Positions 20,736 to 32,624 are shown, counted from the stretch's first letter. The stretch: 64,000 nucleotides of DNA from Ewingella americana ATCC 33852 (GCF_000735345.1 NZ_JMPJ01000053.1:186001-250000); one strand, 5' to 3'. Notes: generated by a model from the sequence alone, not told the origin. Numbers and translations: made by a program.

Positions 20736-22130
20736 ATGACACTCACGCCAAATGACGGGCTTCCCGTTCCTCAACGCTATGGGGCGATTCTGGCTATCGC
20801 TCTCGGCATTACCGTTTCCGTGCTCGATGGCGCGATTGCCAACGTGGCATTGCCGACCATTGCCAAAGATTTGAATGCCAGCCCGGCATCTTCGATTTGG
20901 GTGGTGAACGCCTATCAGCTGGCGGTGACGATTTCGCTGCTGTCGCTGGCGTCATTGGGGGATATTTTTGGCTATCGCCGTATTTATCAGACCGGGCTAT
21001 TAGTTTTCAGCATTACCTCGCTGTTTTGCGCCCTGTCGGACTCACTGACCACCCTGACCATCGCGCGCATCTTGCAGGGGTTTGGCGCGGCGGCGATCAT
21101 GAGTGTTAACACTGCGCTAATCCGTATTATTTACCCGCAGCGCTTCTTGGGGCGAGGGATGGGGATTAACGCGCTGATCGTGGCGGTTTCTTCGGCGGCT
21201 GGGCCGACCGTGGCGGCAGGTATTCTGTCTATTGCTTCGTGGCAGTGGCTGTTTGCCATCAACCTGCCGATTGGTATCGCCGCGCTGGCGCTGGGGCTGA
21301 AGTTCTTGCCAGCTAACAGCACTAAAAGTCAGGGCCAGCGTTTTGACTTCACCAGTAGCCTGATGAATGCCCTGACCTTCGGCCTGTTGATCACCGCCAT
21401 CAGCGGCTTCGCTCAGGGACAAAATCGCCTGCTGATCTTGGCTGAAGTGGTGGCGCTGGTGATCATCGGTTGGTTCTTTGTACGCCGCCAGCTGTCGCGC
21501 CCCTTCCCACTGCTGCCGATCGATTTGCTACGCATTCCGATCTTCGCCATGTCGCTCGGCACCTCGCTGTGCTCATTCAGCGCGCAAATGCTGGCATTCG
21601 TGTCGCTGCCGTTCTTCTTGCAGAATACGCTGGGGCTGGATTCTGTCTCCACCGGCCTGCTGCTCACCCCGTGGCCTCTCGCTACCATGGTGATGGCACC
21701 TATTTCTGGCCGTCTGGTTGAGCGCTTCCATCCGGGAATGCTCGGCGGTATTGGGCTGATTGTGCTGTCATTTGGCCTTTATTCAATGTCGATGCTGCCT
21801 CATGACCCGTCGAATCTGAACATCGTGTGGCGCATGTTTATCTGTGGTGCCGGATTCGGTCTGTTCCAGTCGCCAAACAACCACACCATTATTACCTCCG
21901 CGCCGCGTAACCGCAGCGGCGGAGCCAGCGGCCTGCTCGGCACGGCGCGCCTGCTCGGCCAGACCACCGGCGCGGCGCTGGTAGCCCTGATGTTCAACCT
22001 GTTCCCGGAACATGGCACTCATGCTTCGCTGATCCTCGCCGGTACGCTGGCGGGCGGCGGTGCGCTGGTCAGCTTTATGCGTATGACCCAGCAAACGGCC
22101 AGCCAGAAGGAAGCGGCGGAGAAATCCTAG
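20736..22130 (+). CDS. yebQ: MFS transporter YebQ (DHA2 family, drug-efflux type)
   Basis: The 464-residue transporter has about 14 predicted helices (DHA2 subfamily). It has motif C-like GPTVAAGILS, SIWVVNAYQLA and PNNHTIITSAPRNRSGGASG. It aligns along its length with E. coli YebQ, a putative multidrug exporter of unproven substrate. The kdgR-yebQ-htpX order is conserved. No strong Shine-Dalgarno precedes the ATG. A terminator lies between it and htpX. Confidence 0.92.
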   Translation: MTLTPNDGLPVPQRYGAILAIALGITVSVLDGAIANVALPTIAKDLNASPASSIWVVNAYQLAVTISLLSLASLGDIFGYRRIYQTGLLVFSITSLFCALSDSLTTLTIARILQGFGAAAIMSVNTALIRIIYPQRFLGRGMGINALIVAVSSAAGPTVAAGILSIASWQWLFAINLPIGIAALALGLKFLPANSTKSQGQRFDFTSSLMNALTFGLLITAISGFAQGQNRLLILAEVVALVIIGWFFVRRQLSRPFPLLPIDLLRIPIFAMSLGTSLCSFSAQMLAFVSLPFFLQNTLGLDSVSTGLLLTPWPLATMVMAPISGRLVERFHPGMLGGIGLIVLSFGLYSMSMLPHDPSNLNIVWRMFICGAGFGLFQSPNNHTIITSAPRNRSGGASGLLGTARLLGQTTGAALVALMFNLFPEHGTHASLILAGTLAGGGALVSFMRMTQQTASQKEAAEKS

Positions 22131-22156
22131 CGGCTGGTGTGATACATCGCAGGCAT

Positions 22157-22188
22157 AAAAAAACCCGGCCACCTGAGCCGGGTTTTTC
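22157..22188. terminator. Terminator between yebQ and htpX
   Basis: A stem AAACCCGGC...GCCGGGTTT is flanked by A and T runs between convergent genes; bidirectional. Confidence 0.88.
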
Positions 22189-22210
22189 TTTGGCGAGTCA
22201 CCAAGCGCTA

Positions 22211-23092
22211 TTACTTGATGTACTGGCCACTGCGTAATGCTTCGATACGCTTGTCCAAGGCCGGGTGCGACATAAACAGCTCACTGAACGACTTGGATTT
22301 ACCGTTGATGCAGAACGCCATCATGCTGCCCGCTTCTTGCGGCTCATGGCTGGTTTTCAAACGCTGCAGCGCGGCAATCATCTTCTCGCGGCCCACCAGC
22401 TTGGCTGAACCGGCGTCGGCGTAGAACTCACGGTGACGCGAGAACCACATGGTGATGATGCTGGCCAAGATACCGAATACCAGTTCAAGCACGGTGGCGA
22501 CCGCGAAGTAAATCATCGGGTTGCCGCCGCTGCTCTCTTCTCCGTCACGGTTTCCGGAAAGGAAACCAGAGGCTACCTGAGCAATCAGGCGCGAGATAAA
22601 GATAACGAAGGTATTCACGATACCCTGAATCAGCGTCATGGTGACCATGTCGCCGTTAGAAATATGGCTGATCTCGTGGGCGATAACCGCTTCGGCTTCG
22701 TCCTGGCTCATGCTTTGCAGCAGGCCGGTACTGACGGCGACCAGAGATGAATCGCGGCGCGCACCGGTAGCAAAGGCGTTGATGTCCGGCGCGTGGTAAA
22801 TCGCCACCTGTGGCATGGCAATGCCCGCCTGCTGAGACTGGCGACGCACGGTTTCAACCAACCAGCGCTCGGTTTCGTTACGCGGCTGCTCGATAACTTC
22901 GCCGCCTACCGAACGTAACGCCATCCATTTAGACATCAGTAAGGATACGAAGGAGCCACCGAAACCGAACAGACCGGCCATGATCATCAGACCCTGTACG
23001 CTGCTTGACTGAATGCCCGTAAGGCTCAGCACCAGACCGAAAATCAGCATGACCGCCAGGTTAGTTATCAGGAACAACCCTATACGCATCAT
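22211..23092 (-). CDS. htpX: Inner-membrane zinc metalloprotease HtpX
   Basis: At 293 residues it has exactly the E. coli length. Two N-terminal helices are followed by the M48 zinc motif HEISH (about residues 139-143), two more hydrophobic segments and the third ligand in FYADAGSAK. It degrades damaged or misassembled inner-membrane proteins together with FtsH; in E. coli it is induced by the Cpx response. A GAGGAAG ribosome site precedes the ATG. Confidence 0.97.
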   Translation of the reverse strand: MMRIGLFLITNLAVMLIFGLVLSLTGIQSSSVQGLMIMAGLFGFGGSFVSLLMSKWMALRSVGGEVIEQPRNETERWLVETVRRQSQQAGIAMPQVAIYHAPDINAFATGARRDSSLVAVSTGLLQSMSQDEAEAVIAHEISHISNGDMVTMTLIQGIVNTFVIFISRLIAQVASGFLSGNRDGEESSGGNPMIYFAVATVLELVFGILASIITMWFSRHREFYADAGSAKLVGREKMIAALQRLKTSHEPQEAGSMMAFCINGKSKSFSELFMSHPALDKRIEALRSGQYIK

Positions 23093-23335
23093 AAAATGTC
23101 ACTTCCTCATTGTTGTTTCGTTTTTTATTGTCAGGTGAAAATCGACAAATCACGTCGACCTGCCTAGATCCTATGGGCTTATGGTGCAGATTCAAGAGTC
23201 GGGCGTCGTTATGCCCCTAAAATCACAATACTTTACAAATTGCAGCGTTTGATCTCATTTATTTATCCACAATTGTGCATATTCACAGCGCCGCCGCGAC
23301 TTAAGAGTTCGCTGGCGCTGAATCGCAGGCAATAA

Positions 23336-23361
23336 AAAAGCGCACCGGAGTGCGCTTTTCG
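23336..23361 (-). terminator. prc terminator
   Basis: A perfect stem AAAAGCGCAC/GTGCGCTTTT with a tetraloop, followed on the minus strand by a T-run, lies 20 bases past the prc stop. Confidence 0.88.
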
Positions 23362-23380
23362 TATCGACCGAAGTCAGGAC

Positions 23381-25450
23381 TTATTTGCTGGCAGCGGGAG
23401 CTTTGTCGCCCTGCTCTTTCAGCAACTTAGCCAGTTCTACGGCGATGTTGTCAGCTTCATCAAGATACGGGTCTGGAGCGACGTAATCTTTAGGCAATTC
23501 ATCCAAAGATTTCAGCGGCTTCTTACCTTCACGTTTGAAGCGTTCGTTCAGACGAGCCAGACGCGTTGCATCATCCTCTTTGTCTTCTTTATCACGCTGG
23601 GCGTAGTTCAGAGAGACGGTATCGCGCTTGTCTTTCAACGCTTTGTAGCGCGCGATATCTTGCTGGATGTACTGGAACTCTGGGTCTTTAGCGATACGCG
23701 CATCGTGATCTTTCAGCAATTCAGGTACGAAAGGTTTCAGATCGCCGGTCTTGGTGTAGGTGGCAGCACTGATGCTGTCCCACGGCAAGGCGTTATCTTC
23801 AAACTTCTCGCCAGTTTCAATCGCTTCAATCCCGGTCGGCATCAGGATGTCAGGGGTTACGCCCTCACGCTGAGTACTGCCGCCGTTGATGCGATAGAAC
23901 TTCTGGATGGTGTACTGAACGGAACCCAACGCAGGCCACTCAGGGCGCAGCATCTGATCATAAATACGGTTCAGAGAACGGTATTGCTGCACAGTACCCT
24001 TACCGAAGGTCGGTTCACCCACAATCAGAGCACGGCCGTAATCCTGCATCGCAGCGGCGAAAATCTCTGACGCAGAGGCGCTGAAGCGGTCAACCAGCAC
24101 CACCAGCGGGCCTTTGTAGTACACCACGCCGTCGGTATCGCTATCCTGACGAATGCGACCGTTGTTATCACGCACCTGCACGACCGGGCCGCTTGGAATA
24201 AACAGACCAGACAGAGACACGGCTTCGGTTAATGCACCGCCACCGTTGGTACGCAAGTCGATAACCAGGCTGCTGACATCCTGCTTAGCCATTTTTTGCA
24301 GCTGTACTTTGACATCATCAGTCAGGCCAACGTAGAAGCCCGGGATATCCATCACGGCGACTTTTTCGTTGCCGACTTTCTTGATGGTCATCTTAACGGC
24401 CCGGTCTTCCAGACGGATTTTCTCGCGGGTCAAAATAACAGTACGGGTTTTGGTACCTTTACCAGCAGGCAGGATTTCGAGACGAACTTTACTGCCTTTC
24501 GCGCCTTTGATAAGAGCGACGACGTCGTCGAGACGCCAGCCAATCACATCAACCACGCCTTTGCTGGTGGCTACCTGTCCAACGCCGACGATACGGTCAC
24601 CCACTGCGATAGCTTTGCTTTTGGCCGCCGGGCCGCCAGCTACCATCGAGTTGATCACGGTGTAATCGTCGTCGCCTTGCAGAACGGCACCAATACCTTC
24701 CAGAGACAGGCTCATTTCAGTATTGAACTGCTCGGTGCTGCGTGGAGACAGATAGTTAGTATGAGGGTCGATTTCATGCGCGAAGGCATTCATCACCAAC
24801 TGGAAAACATCTTCGCTGTTGCTCTGAGTTAGACGCTTCATCGCAAAACGATAGCGTTTGGTCAGCACATCACGAATTTCCTGATCGGTTTTCCCGGTCA
24901 GCTTGAGGTTCAGCTCGTCATATTTGACTTTGGCGTCCCACAGGCTGTCCAACTCGGCTTTATCTTTCGGCCAAGGGGCTTTTGCGCGATCAAGATTGAT
25001 GGTGTCGTTGCCCGTGAAATTCATTGGGCGCGCCAGCACTTCCAACGCATAGGTATAGCGTTCGAAACGGCGTTTTTGGGCCAGATTGAACAACGCGTAA
25101 GGCGTATTCAGTTGACCGGTTTTGAGTTCCTCACCCAGCGTGCTGCGTTTATCAGCAAACTGAGCAATGTCCGAGGCCATTAATACGTTATGGCCGTAGT
25201 CGAGCATATTGAGGTAACGGTCGAAAATCTTAGCGGAGAAATCTGCATTAAGGTCAAATTGACGATAATGCGAACGGGTAAAGCGTGCCGTAACACGCTC
25301 GCTTACCGTTGCGTCCTGAGGCTCTTGTGTCAGTTGCTTGAGCTGGTCGATAGTCACCGGGGCGCTATCGTTCGCATAGCTGGTGTTAACCAGACTGGCT
25401 CCTGACAACAACAGACCTGCAATAACGCTTAATCTGACAAATTTGTTCAT
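23381..25450 (-). CDS. prc: Periplasmic tail-specific protease Prc (Tsp)
   Basis: This 689-residue S41 protease has a signal peptide (cleavage after NTSYA). An N-terminal helical domain is followed by a PDZ domain (about 235-330), then the Ser/Lys catalytic core with RFSASASEIFAAAMQDYG (nucleophile Ser) and GKGTVQQY (general-base Lys). It trims or degrades periplasmic proteins with hydrophobic C-termini, processes FtsI and controls MepS with NlpI. It lies 19 bases after proQ, as in the E. coli proQ-prc operon. Confidence 0.97.
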   Translation of the reverse strand: MNKFVRLSVIAGLLLSGASLVNTSYANDSAPVTIDQLKQLTQEPQDATVSERVTARFTRSHYRQFDLNADFSAKIFDRYLNMLDYGHNVLMASDIAQFADKRSTLGEELKTGQLNTPYALFNLAQKRRFERYTYALEVLARPMNFTGNDTINLDRAKAPWPKDKAELDSLWDAKVKYDELNLKLTGKTDQEIRDVLTKRYRFAMKRLTQSNSEDVFQLVMNAFAHEIDPHTNYLSPRSTEQFNTEMSLSLEGIGAVLQGDDDYTVINSMVAGGPAAKSKAIAVGDRIVGVGQVATSKGVVDVIGWRLDDVVALIKGAKGSKVRLEILPAGKGTKTRTVILTREKIRLEDRAVKMTIKKVGNEKVAVMDIPGFYVGLTDDVKVQLQKMAKQDVSSLVIDLRTNGGGALTEAVSLSGLFIPSGPVVQVRDNNGRIRQDSDTDGVVYYKGPLVVLVDRFSASASEIFAAAMQDYGRALIVGEPTFGKGTVQQYRSLNRIYDQMLRPEWPALGSVQYTIQKFYRINGGSTQREGVTPDILMPTGIEAIETGEKFEDNALPWDSISAATYTKTGDLKPFVPELLKDHDARIAKDPEFQYIQQDIARYKALKDKRDTVSLNYAQRDKEDKEDDATRLARLNERFKREGKKPLKSLDELPKDYVAPDPYLDEADNIAVELAKLLKEQGDKAPAASK

Positions 25451-25469
25451 GCCTGAGTTGGCCTCCGTA

Positions 25470-26156
25470 TCAGAACTGCAAGTGTTCTGCGCGCACGATC
25501 ATCGCCAGACCCGTAGAGAGCTGAACTCGGACACCGTCTTTGGCAATTTCCAATACGGTGGCGTCCATAGCACTCTGACCCGCTCTGACTTTGATTTCTT
25601 GGCCAATTTGCAGTTTTGAGATATCTGTGACTGGCACCTGACGCGGTTCACGTTTTTCCTCACGCGGTGGGCGAGGTGCACGTGGTTTGCGATTTTCTTG
25701 ACCAGCTACAGCAGCAGGCGCGTTTTCACGGCGCGGCGCAGGTTTTTTAGCAGCCGGACGTGGACGACGTGGTTCGGCTTCACCCGCTTCACGACGTTTA
25801 GCCTGTTGTTCAGCACGTTGTGCTTGAACACGAGCTTTTGCTTCTTCTAATTGCTTACGGGCATGTTCGACGTGCTGTTCTTCGAGCTCACCACATGCAT
25901 TACCGTCAAGGTCAACGCGCTGTGCGCCAACTTTAACGCCGTACAAATAACGCCAGCTTGAGGTATACAGACGCAGAGCAGAGCGCAGCTGAGTTTTACT
26001 CAGGTTCTCTTCGCCTTGCACGCGCTCGACCAAATCCGCAAAAATACCGATCTTTAAAGGACGAGCTTCGCCTTCGGCGCTAAAACAGAGCGGGAAACGC
26101 TCGGCCAAAAAGGCAATGACTTCTTTACTACTGTTCAACTTAGGTTGATTTTCCAT
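25470..26156 (-). CDS. proQ: RNA chaperone ProQ
   Basis: The 228-residue protein has an N-terminal FinO/ProQ RNA-binding domain (residues 1-115, [18 protein letters not shown]...). A highly basic Arg/Ala/Pro linker and a C-terminal Tudor-like domain ([22 protein letters not shown]) follow. ProQ is a global small-RNA/mRNA chaperone and supports ProP synthesis. It is cotranscribed with prc. An AGGAAA ribosome site precedes the ATG. Confidence 0.97.
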   Translation of the reverse strand: MENQPKLNSSKEVIAFLAERFPLCFSAEGEARPLKIGIFADLVERVQGEENLSKTQLRSALRLYTSSWRYLYGVKVGAQRVDLDGNACGELEEQHVEHARKQLEEAKARVQAQRAEQQAKRREAGEAEPRRPRPAAKKPAPRRENAPAAVAGQENRKPRAPRPPREEKREPRQVPVTDISKLQIGQEIKVRAGQSAMDATVLEIAKDGVRVQLSTGLAMIVRAEHLQF

Positions 26157-26251
26157 GAAATTTCCTGATTACAACGGGTTTGCCAACCGGCGCAGGCATG
26201 AACAGGCGTCATTATAATGACGCCACCGTTAAATGCCACGTTATCCGTAGA

Positions 26252-26749
26252 TCAACTTGCGATCAGATTGACATATTTTGCTGCATCGCTGTTTTGCAGA
26301 TGCTGGCAAAGCCCGGCAACTAACTCTGTCAGCCCTTGTTCATCCGCTTCGTCGAAGCGTTGATAGACGGTGCTATCGATGTCCAAGACGCCAATCACTG
26401 TGCCATTAACGCTAATCGGTAAGACGATTTCTGCGTTACTTGCTGCGTCGCAGGCGATATGCCCGGGGAACGCATGCACGTCACCGACGCGCTGCACGGT
26501 GTTTTCAGCCACGGCCGTCCCGCAAACGCCCTTTCCTACTGGAATGCGCACGCAGGCAATTTTGCCCTGAAAAGGTCCAAGCACCAGAGTGGAACCATCC
26601 ATAAGATAGAATCCCGCCCAGTTAACCCCTTCAAGACGCTCATAAAGTAAGGCGCTGGCATTCGACAGAGTAGCAATAAAATTGTTCTCTCCGGCGATGA
26701 GCGCGTTCAGATCACGTTTTAATTCCGCGTAGAATTCTTGTTTATTCAT
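26252..26749 (-). CDS. msrC: Free methionine-(R)-sulfoxide reductase
   Basis: The 165-residue GAF-domain enzyme retains three cysteines at 66, 76 and 100 (KIACVRIP, GKGVCGTAV, HIACDAAS). They correspond to Cys84/94/118 of the longer E. coli numbering and carry out the thiol-disulphide cycle. It reduces free Met-R-sulfoxide in the cytoplasm. An ATG 29 codons upstream adds residues without family support, so MNKQEFY at 26749 is taken. It is upstream of proQ in E. coli-like order. Confidence 0.93.
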   Translation of the reverse strand: MNKQEFYAELKRDLNALIAGENNFIATLSNASALLYERLEGVNWAGFYLMDGSTLVLGPFQGKIACVRIPVGKGVCGTAVAENTVQRVGDVHAFPGHIACDAASNAEIVLPISVNGTVIGVLDIDSTVYQRFDEADEQGLTELVAGLCQHLQNSDAAKYVNLIAS

Positions 26750-27002
26750 GTAATAACCAATAATGACCCAAGGGCAGTCAGCCGATATGTTGTGCTTAAC
26801 CCCTATAAAATAAGCATTAAATGCCCATCTGAACAAGGTTAATCCTATGTGACTTCAAAAAGACTGACCTACAATGACTGTTTGCCGACCGCATAATACG
26901 TTATTTTGTTAAAAATACCTGACAGAACTTAACATCCTAGCCCTGTAGAGCATTTCAGGGTAAGTACAATGATAACAACTGGCAAATTTACACCCGGGCT
27001 CT

Positions 27003-28250
27003 ATGAAAATACGCACAATGTCAGGACCTTTACCGCAGCCACGCTATCAACGTTGCAATGAATGCGATTACCTTTTTTCTATTCCTGACCTGAAGAAAAC
27101 GCAAACAGCTCATTGCCCACGCTGCAATGCCAAGGTTGAAAAAGGCCGGGTCTGCTCGCTGCCGCGCCTGATTATTATCGCCATTAGCATCTTGGTGCTG
27201 ATGCCTTTCGCCTTTACCGAGCCTTTAATCAGCATTCGTCTGCTGGGCACCCGCATTGACGCCAGCCTATTTGAAGGTATCTGGCAGATGTCGAGCCAAG
27301 GCTCACCGCTGACTGCCAGCATGGTGGCTTTCTGCACCATTGGCGCGCCGGTCACTTTAGCCGGTTCTATCCTTTATCTGCACTTCGGCAGCCGTTTGGG
27401 GATGAACCTCAAGCCGGTGCTGTTGATGCTCGACAGGCTGAAAGACTGGGTGATGCTCGACATCTATCTGGTCGGCATGGCCGTCGCCAGCATCAAAGTA
27501 AAAGAGTACGCTGACATTGACGTCGGCCCGGCGCTGTTGGCCTATCTGATGATGACCGTGCTAGTGACGCTGACCTTGATCAATCTGAATATCGAGCAGC
27601 TTTGGGAGGAGTTTTACCCGCAGCCGCGCCCGAAAGGTTTGCCTTCCACCTTCAAGCTCTGCCTGTCGTGCAAATTTACCGGCCACGCCGATGACAAAGG
27701 TCGCTGCCCGAGGTGTCACGTGCCGATGGCGGTGCGTTACAAACACAGCTTGCAGAAGACTTGGGCGGCGCTGATTGCCGCCATGATGTTCTTGCTGCCC
27801 GCTAATCTCATGCCGATTTCTGTCATTTATCTGAATGGGCAACGCACCGAGGACACGATATTCTCCGGCGTCGTTTCGCTGGCGACGTCCGGCAACGTGC
27901 CAATTGCCGCCATCGTGTTTATTGCCAGCGTGCTGGTGCCTTTCACCAAGGTTATCGTGATGCTCACCTTGCTGTTGAGTATTCATTTTAAGGCGATTCA
28001 AGGATTGAAAACGCGGATACGCTTACTGCGGGTGGTGACCTGGATTGGTCGCTGGTCGATGCTTGATCTGTTTGTAATTTCCTTGATGATGTCGTTGGTG
28101 AACCGTGACCAACTGTTGTCATTTACAATGGGCCCGGCGGCCTTCTTCTTTGGCACCGCCGTGATCCTCACAATACTTGCCGTAGAATGGCTTGATAGCC
28201 GCTTGATTTGGGATGCACATGCAACAGGAAACGCCGAATACACCGACTGA
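27003..28250 (+). CDS. letA: Lipid-transport membrane protein LetA (YebS, PqiA family)
   Basis: The 415-residue protein has two zinc-ribbon Cys quartets (CNECDYLF...CPRC near the N-terminus; CLSCKF...CPRC mid-protein). Each precedes a block of about four membrane helices. It is the inner-membrane partner of the MCE tunnel protein LetB in phospholipid movement between the two membranes. Its 3' end overlaps the start of letB by about 30 bases. Confidence 0.95.
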   Translation: MKIRTMSGPLPQPRYQRCNECDYLFSIPDLKKTQTAHCPRCNAKVEKGRVCSLPRLIIIAISILVLMPFAFTEPLISIRLLGTRIDASLFEGIWQMSSQGSPLTASMVAFCTIGAPVTLAGSILYLHFGSRLGMNLKPVLLMLDRLKDWVMLDIYLVGMAVASIKVKEYADIDVGPALLAYLMMTVLVTLTLINLNIEQLWEEFYPQPRPKGLPSTFKLCLSCKFTGHADDKGRCPRCHVPMAVRYKHSLQKTWAALIAAMMFLLPANLMPISVIYLNGQRTEDTIFSGVVSLATSGNVPIAAIVFIASVLVPFTKVIVMLTLLLSIHFKAIQGLKTRIRLLRVVTWIGRWSMLDLFVISLMMSLVNRDQLLSFTMGPAAFFFGTAVILTILAVEWLDSRLIWDAHATGNAEYTD

Positions 28251-30849
28251 AGCGCGGGTTAAGAACAGACGCCGGATATCGCCTTTCTGGCTTCTGCCTT
28301 TTATTGCCTTACTGATAGCGGGCTGGCTTATCTACAGCAACTATCAGGAACGAGGCACCACCGTTACCATTGATTTCCAGTCTGCCGCCGGGATTGTCGC
28401 GGGGCGAACCCCTGTGCGCTATCAGGGGGTGGAAGTCGGCACCGTTGAGTCAATCAGCCTGAGCAAAGACCTGCGCACCATCATGGTCAAGGTCAGCATC
28501 AAGAGCGACCTGTCGGACTCCTTGCGCGATGGCACTCAATTCTGGCTGGTCACGCCGAAAGCCTCTCTGGCCGGGGTTTCCGGGCTGGACGCGCTGGTGG
28601 GCGGTAACTACATCGGCATGATGCCGGGCAGCGGCAAAGAGAAAGATCACTTTGTGGCGCTGGATACTCAGCCGAAATATCGCCTGAACACTGGCGAGCT
28701 GATGATTCACCTGCACGCCCGTGATCTCGGCTCACTCAGCACCGGCTCGCTGGTCTACTACCGCAAAATTCCGGTCGGTAAAGTTTACGATTACGATATT
28801 GAAGCCGGAAACGACGGCGTCACCATTGACGTGCTGATCGAGCGCCGCTTCGCCCATCTGGTCAAAGACACCAGCCGCTTCTGGAATGTCTCCGGCTTCA
28901 AAGGCGATTTCAGCCTCAGCGGCGCGAAAGTTGAGATGGAAAGCCTCGCGGCGCTGGTCAACGGCGCGATTGCCCTCGACTCGCCTGCTGACGGCAACGT
29001 CGCCAAGCAAGAGCAGTCCTACGAGCTATACCCGGACTTGGCGCAGAGCCAGCGCGGGGTAGAAATCGATCTCGATCTGCCTAACGGCGACGGCCTGAAA
29101 GAGGACCGCACGCCGCTGATGTACCAAGGGCTACAGGTGGGTACGCTGACCAAAGTGACCCTTCAGCCAGACAACAAGGTGACCGGCAAACTGACCGTTG
29201 ACCCGTCGGTGATCGACATGATGCGCACCGGCACGCGCATTGAGATGAACAGCCCGAAAATCAGCCTGAGCAATGCCAAGCTGAGCCAACTGCTGACTGG
29301 CAACACGCTGGAGCTTATTCCCGGCGAAGGTCAGCCGCAGAAGCACTTCACCGTACTCGACAGCAGCCAGCGCCTGCTGCAAGACCCCGGCGTGCTACAA
29401 GTTCAGCTGATTGCTCCGGAAACCTTTGGTATTGATGCCGGGCAGCCGGTGATGCTGCACGGCATCGCCGTCGGCCAGGTTCTCGACCGCAAAATGACCG
29501 ATGAAGGCATTCTGTTTAACATCGCGGTGAAGCCTGAATACAAAGGCCTGTTGCACAAAGACAGCAAGTTCGTGGTAAACAGCCGCGTTGACGTCAAACT
29601 GGGCATCGACGGCATGGAAGTGCTGGGTGCCAGCGCCCAAGAGTGGGTGGACGGCGGCGTGCGCATTATTCCGGGCGGCAAAGGCGAACCGGCGAAAAAA
29701 TACCCGCTTTACAGCAATGCTGAAAAAGCCGCCGAAGGCATTCAAGGCGAACAGCCGGGCGCAACCCTGACGCTCACCGCCAAAAGCCTGCCAGACGTTC
29801 AGGCCGGTTCCGTGGTGCTGTACCGCAAATTCCAAGTGGGCCAGATTGTTAACGTGACGCCAAAAGCCAATGAGTTTGACGTCGACGTCTATATCCGCCC
29901 TGAATACCGCAAGTTGCTCACTGATAAGAGTATTTTCTGGGCCGAAGGCGGCGCGAAAGTGCAACTGAATGGCAGCGGCTTAACGGTTCAGGCCTCGCCG
30001 CTCGACCGCGCGCTGAAAGGCGCGATCAGCTTCGACAACAACGAAGGCGTCACCCTGAGTAAAGGTGCCAAACGCGTATTGTATGAGTCAGAAACCGCAG
30101 CGCGCGCGGTAGGCAGCCAGATTACGCTCAATACCTACGACGCCAGCAAGCTCTCAGCCGGAATGCCAATTCGCTACTTAGGCATCAACATTGGTCAGGT
30201 TGAGTCACTGAAGCTGGAGTCGAAACTGAATCAGGTTTCCGCCAAAGCCGTGCTCTACCCTGAGTATGTCGACACCTTCGCCCGCATGGGGACGCGATTC
30301 TCTATCGTCTCGCCGGAGATCTCCGCAGGCGGCGTCAGCAACCTAGACACCCTGTTGCAGCCCTATATCAATGTGGAAGCAGGTAAAGGCCCGTCCTCGC
30401 GCACCTTCGACCTGCAAGAGTCGACCATTACGGATTCCCGCTACACCGACGGTCTGGGCATTGTGGTTGACGCAGCCGAAGTCGGCTCGCTGCAAATCGG
30501 TACGCCAGTGCTGTTCCGTGGTATCGAAGTCGGTACCGTGACCGGATTCTATCTGGGCGCCATGGCTGACCGCGTCAACGTCACGCTGCGTATCAGTAAG
30601 AAGTACCAGTATCTGGTGCGCGACAATAGCGTGTTCTGGCTGGCGTCGGGCTATAACCTGCAATTTGGGCTGACCGGCGGGATGCTGAAAAGCGGCACCT
30701 TCCAGCAGTTCATTCGCGGCGGTATCGCCTTCGCCACCCCGCCTTCAACGCCAGTTGCGCCGAAAGCGGGCGCGGGTCGCCACTTCCTGCTTAACCCGGA
30801 AGAGCCGAAAGATTGGCAAAAATGGGGCACGGCAATCCCGAAAAACTAA
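28219..30849 (+). CDS. letB: MCE-domain lipid tunnel protein LetB (YebT)
   Basis: The 876-residue protein has one N-terminal membrane anchor ([19 protein letters not shown]). Seven MCE repeats follow, each opening with a segment like [18 protein letters not shown]. coli LetB (877 residues) forms a hexameric tunnel of seven stacked MCE rings across the periplasm. An ATG two codons upstream (28213) is an alternative start. It is coupled to letA and ends at a terminator at 30871-30895. Confidence 0.95.
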   Translation: MQQETPNTPTEARVKNRRRISPFWLLPFIALLIAGWLIYSNYQERGTTVTIDFQSAAGIVAGRTPVRYQGVEVGTVESISLSKDLRTIMVKVSIKSDLSDSLRDGTQFWLVTPKASLAGVSGLDALVGGNYIGMMPGSGKEKDHFVALDTQPKYRLNTGELMIHLHARDLGSLSTGSLVYYRKIPVGKVYDYDIEAGNDGVTIDVLIERRFAHLVKDTSRFWNVSGFKGDFSLSGAKVEMESLAALVNGAIALDSPADGNVAKQEQSYELYPDLAQSQRGVEIDLDLPNGDGLKEDRTPLMYQGLQVGTLTKVTLQPDNKVTGKLTVDPSVIDMMRTGTRIEMNSPKISLSNAKLSQLLTGNTLELIPGEGQPQKHFTVLDSSQRLLQDPGVLQVQLIAPETFGIDAGQPVMLHGIAVGQVLDRKMTDEGILFNIAVKPEYKGLLHKDSKFVVNSRVDVKLGIDGMEVLGASAQEWVDGGVRIIPGGKGEPAKKYPLYSNAEKAAEGIQGEQPGATLTLTAKSLPDVQAGSVVLYRKFQVGQIVNVTPKANEFDVDVYIRPEYRKLLTDKSIFWAEGGAKVQLNGSGLTVQASPLDRALKGAISFDNNEGVTLSKGAKRVLYESETAARAVGSQITLNTYDASKLSAGMPIRYLGINIGQVESLKLESKLNQVSAKAVLYPEYVDTFARMGTRFSIVSPEISAGGVSNLDTLLQPYINVEAGKGPSSRTFDLQESTITDSRYTDGLGIVVDAAEVGSLQIGTPVLFRGIEVGTVTGFYLGAMADRVNVTLRISKKYQYLVRDNSVFWLASGYNLQFGLTGGMLKSGTFQQFIRGGIAFATPPSTPVAPKAGAGRHFLLNPEEPKDWQKWGTAIPKN

Positions 30850-30870
30850 AGGTCGCCGCGTAATGCTCAA

Positions 30871-30895
30871 AGGCCACCCTCGGGTGGCCTTTTTG
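30871..30895 (+). terminator. letAB terminator
   Basis: A perfect 8-bp stem AGGCCACC/GGTGGCCT, tetraloop, then T-run. Confidence 0.88.
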
Positions 30896-30974
30896 TTGCT
30901 GCACCGCGCTTCGCCGGAACATGGTAAACTTGCGCCAATTTGATTTTCCGTTTCCTCTGCGACGAGACTTTCCT

Positions 30975-32423
30975 TTGTCCAAACCAACTCAATTTGTGGC
31001 GAAATTGCCACCCGCATTCCTTGATGCCACCCGCGAAATCATGCCAGCCGCGCTGAGCATGGATGACTTTATTGCTGCCTGTAATCAGCCACTGCGTCCC
31101 AGCCTGCGGGTAAACACGCTAAAGATCAGCGTCGCCGACTTCCTTGAGCTGGCGGCCAGCTACCAGTGGGAACTGACGCCGGTGCCTTGGTGCGCAGAAG
31201 GCTTCTGGATAGTGCGTCAGGGGGATGATGAAACCCGTCTGGGCAATGCTCTCGCGCACCTCGCCGGGCTGTTTTACATTCAGGAAGCCAGCTCGATGCT
31301 GCCGGTCACCGCCCTGTTTGCCAACGACACTCGACCAACGCTGGTGATGGACGTGGCTTCTGCGCCCGGCTCTAAAACCACGCAAATCGCCGCGCTGATG
31401 AATAATCAGGGCGGAATTGTCGCCAACGAATACTCCGCCAGCCGCGTGAAGGTGCTGCATGCCAATATCAGCCGCTGCGGCGTAGCCAACACCGCCCTCA
31501 CCCATTTCGACGGAAGAGTGTTTGGCGCGGCGCTGCCGGAAACCTTCGACGCCATTTTGCTCGACGCTCCCTGCTCGGGCGAAGGCGTAGTGCGTAAAGA
31601 CCCGGACGCCATGAGCAACTGGTCAGCCGAGAGCGTGGTCGAGATTGCCGCCACCCAGCGCGAACTGATCAACAGCGCCTTCCACGCGTTGAAGCCCGGC
31701 GGCACGCTGGTTTACTCCACCTGCACCCTGAACGCGCAGGAAAACCAGCAGGTCTGCCAATGGCTGCTGGATGAATATCCCGACGCGGTAGAAGTGGAGT
31801 CACTGGCCGACCTGTTCGACGGCGCGCAGAAAGCGCTGACCGCCGAGGGCTATCTGCACGTATTCCCACAGGTTTATGATAGCGAAGGCTTTTTTGTTGC
31901 CCGCCTGCGTAAAACGGCCTCGATTGATCGCCTGCCAACGCCGGGCTACAAAGTGGGGAAATTCCCGTTCTTCCCGCTATCGCGCAAAGATAGCGCCGAG
32001 GTGATTGCGGCGGCGCAAAAGTCCGGCATCGTTTGGTCTGACCAAGAGATGGCGATTTGGGAGCGCGATAAAGAGCTATGGCTCTTCCCGCGCGTGCTCG
32101 AGCCGCTGTTTGGCAAAGTGCGCTTCTCACGCATTGGCATGAAGCTGGCGGAGCGTTTTTCTAAAGGTTTCCGCTGGCAGCATGAAGCCGTTATCGCCCT
32201 CACCGCCGATTCGGCAGAGACTCATTTCGCCATTGATGACGAGCTGACGCAGGCGTGGTTCCGCGGCGTGGACATTTACCCGCCGGAATCTCCCGAACGC
32301 GATGAGTGCGTGGTGACTTGGCAGAATCAACCGTTAGGGCTGGCGAAACGCATCGGCAGCAGAATTAAAAACAGCTTACCCCGCGAACTGGTGCGCGATG
32401 GTGCTATTCGCCCTCATAAGTGA
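30975..32423 (+). CDS. rsmF: 16S rRNA (cytosine-1407-C5) methyltransferase
   Basis: This is a NOL1/NOP2/Sun-family enzyme. The SAM site is [15 protein letters not shown]. The two catalytic cysteines lie in [15 protein letters not shown] and YSTCTLN. The C-terminal region has the RsmF-specific PUA-like domain. It methylates C1407 of 16S rRNA. The start is unsure: TTG at 30975 ([16 protein letters not shown]) best fits the E. coli N-terminus and gives 482 residues, while an in-frame ATG at 30921 adds 18. In E. coli yebV follows directly; here 4.6 kb intervenes. Confidence 0.92.
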   Translation: MSKPTQFVAKLPPAFLDATREIMPAALSMDDFIAACNQPLRPSLRVNTLKISVADFLELAASYQWELTPVPWCAEGFWIVRQGDDETRLGNALAHLAGLFYIQEASSMLPVTALFANDTRPTLVMDVASAPGSKTTQIAALMNNQGGIVANEYSASRVKVLHANISRCGVANTALTHFDGRVFGAALPETFDAILLDAPCSGEGVVRKDPDAMSNWSAESVVEIAATQRELINSAFHALKPGGTLVYSTCTLNAQENQQVCQWLLDEYPDAVEVESLADLFDGAQKALTAEGYLHVFPQVYDSEGFFVARLRKTASIDRLPTPGYKVGKFPFFPLSRKDSAEVIAAAQKSGIVWSDQEMAIWERDKELWLFPRVLEPLFGKVRFSRIGMKLAERFSKGFRWQHEAVIALTADSAETHFAIDDELTQAWFRGVDIYPPESPERDECVVTWQNQPLGLAKRIGSRIKNSLPRELVRDGAIRPHK

Positions 32424-32485
32424 GCATTAGTCCACCATTAATGGCACTCAGCCATTAGCAAAACTTGAGTTATTTTTAAAGCGCC

Positions 32486-32518
32486 CGTCAATCAAGCTTC
32501 TCTTATTTGATTGACGGA
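32486..32518. repeat. Perfect 11-bp hairpin downstream of rsmF
   Basis: CCGTCAATCAA/TTGATTGACGG with an 11-base loop, 62 bases after rsmF. No immediate T-run follows, so it is more likely a 3'-end stabiliser or weak terminator. Confidence 0.55.
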
Positions 32519-32605
32519 CCTGCACATATCCTCAATTTTTTGTTGGAATTAGTAGTAGGAATAATCCTAAGCAGCCATGTATTATTGCGGAAATGAATGA
32601 CACTT

Positions 32606-32624
32606 CTGGAAATATTATTTCCAG
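32606..32624. promoter_or_regulatory. 19-bp perfect palindrome upstream of the diguanylate cyclase gene
   Basis: CTGGAAATA-T-TATTTCCAG is symmetric at every position and lies 53 bases before the GGDEF gene start. It looks like a dimeric regulator operator; the regulator is not identified. Confidence 0.5.
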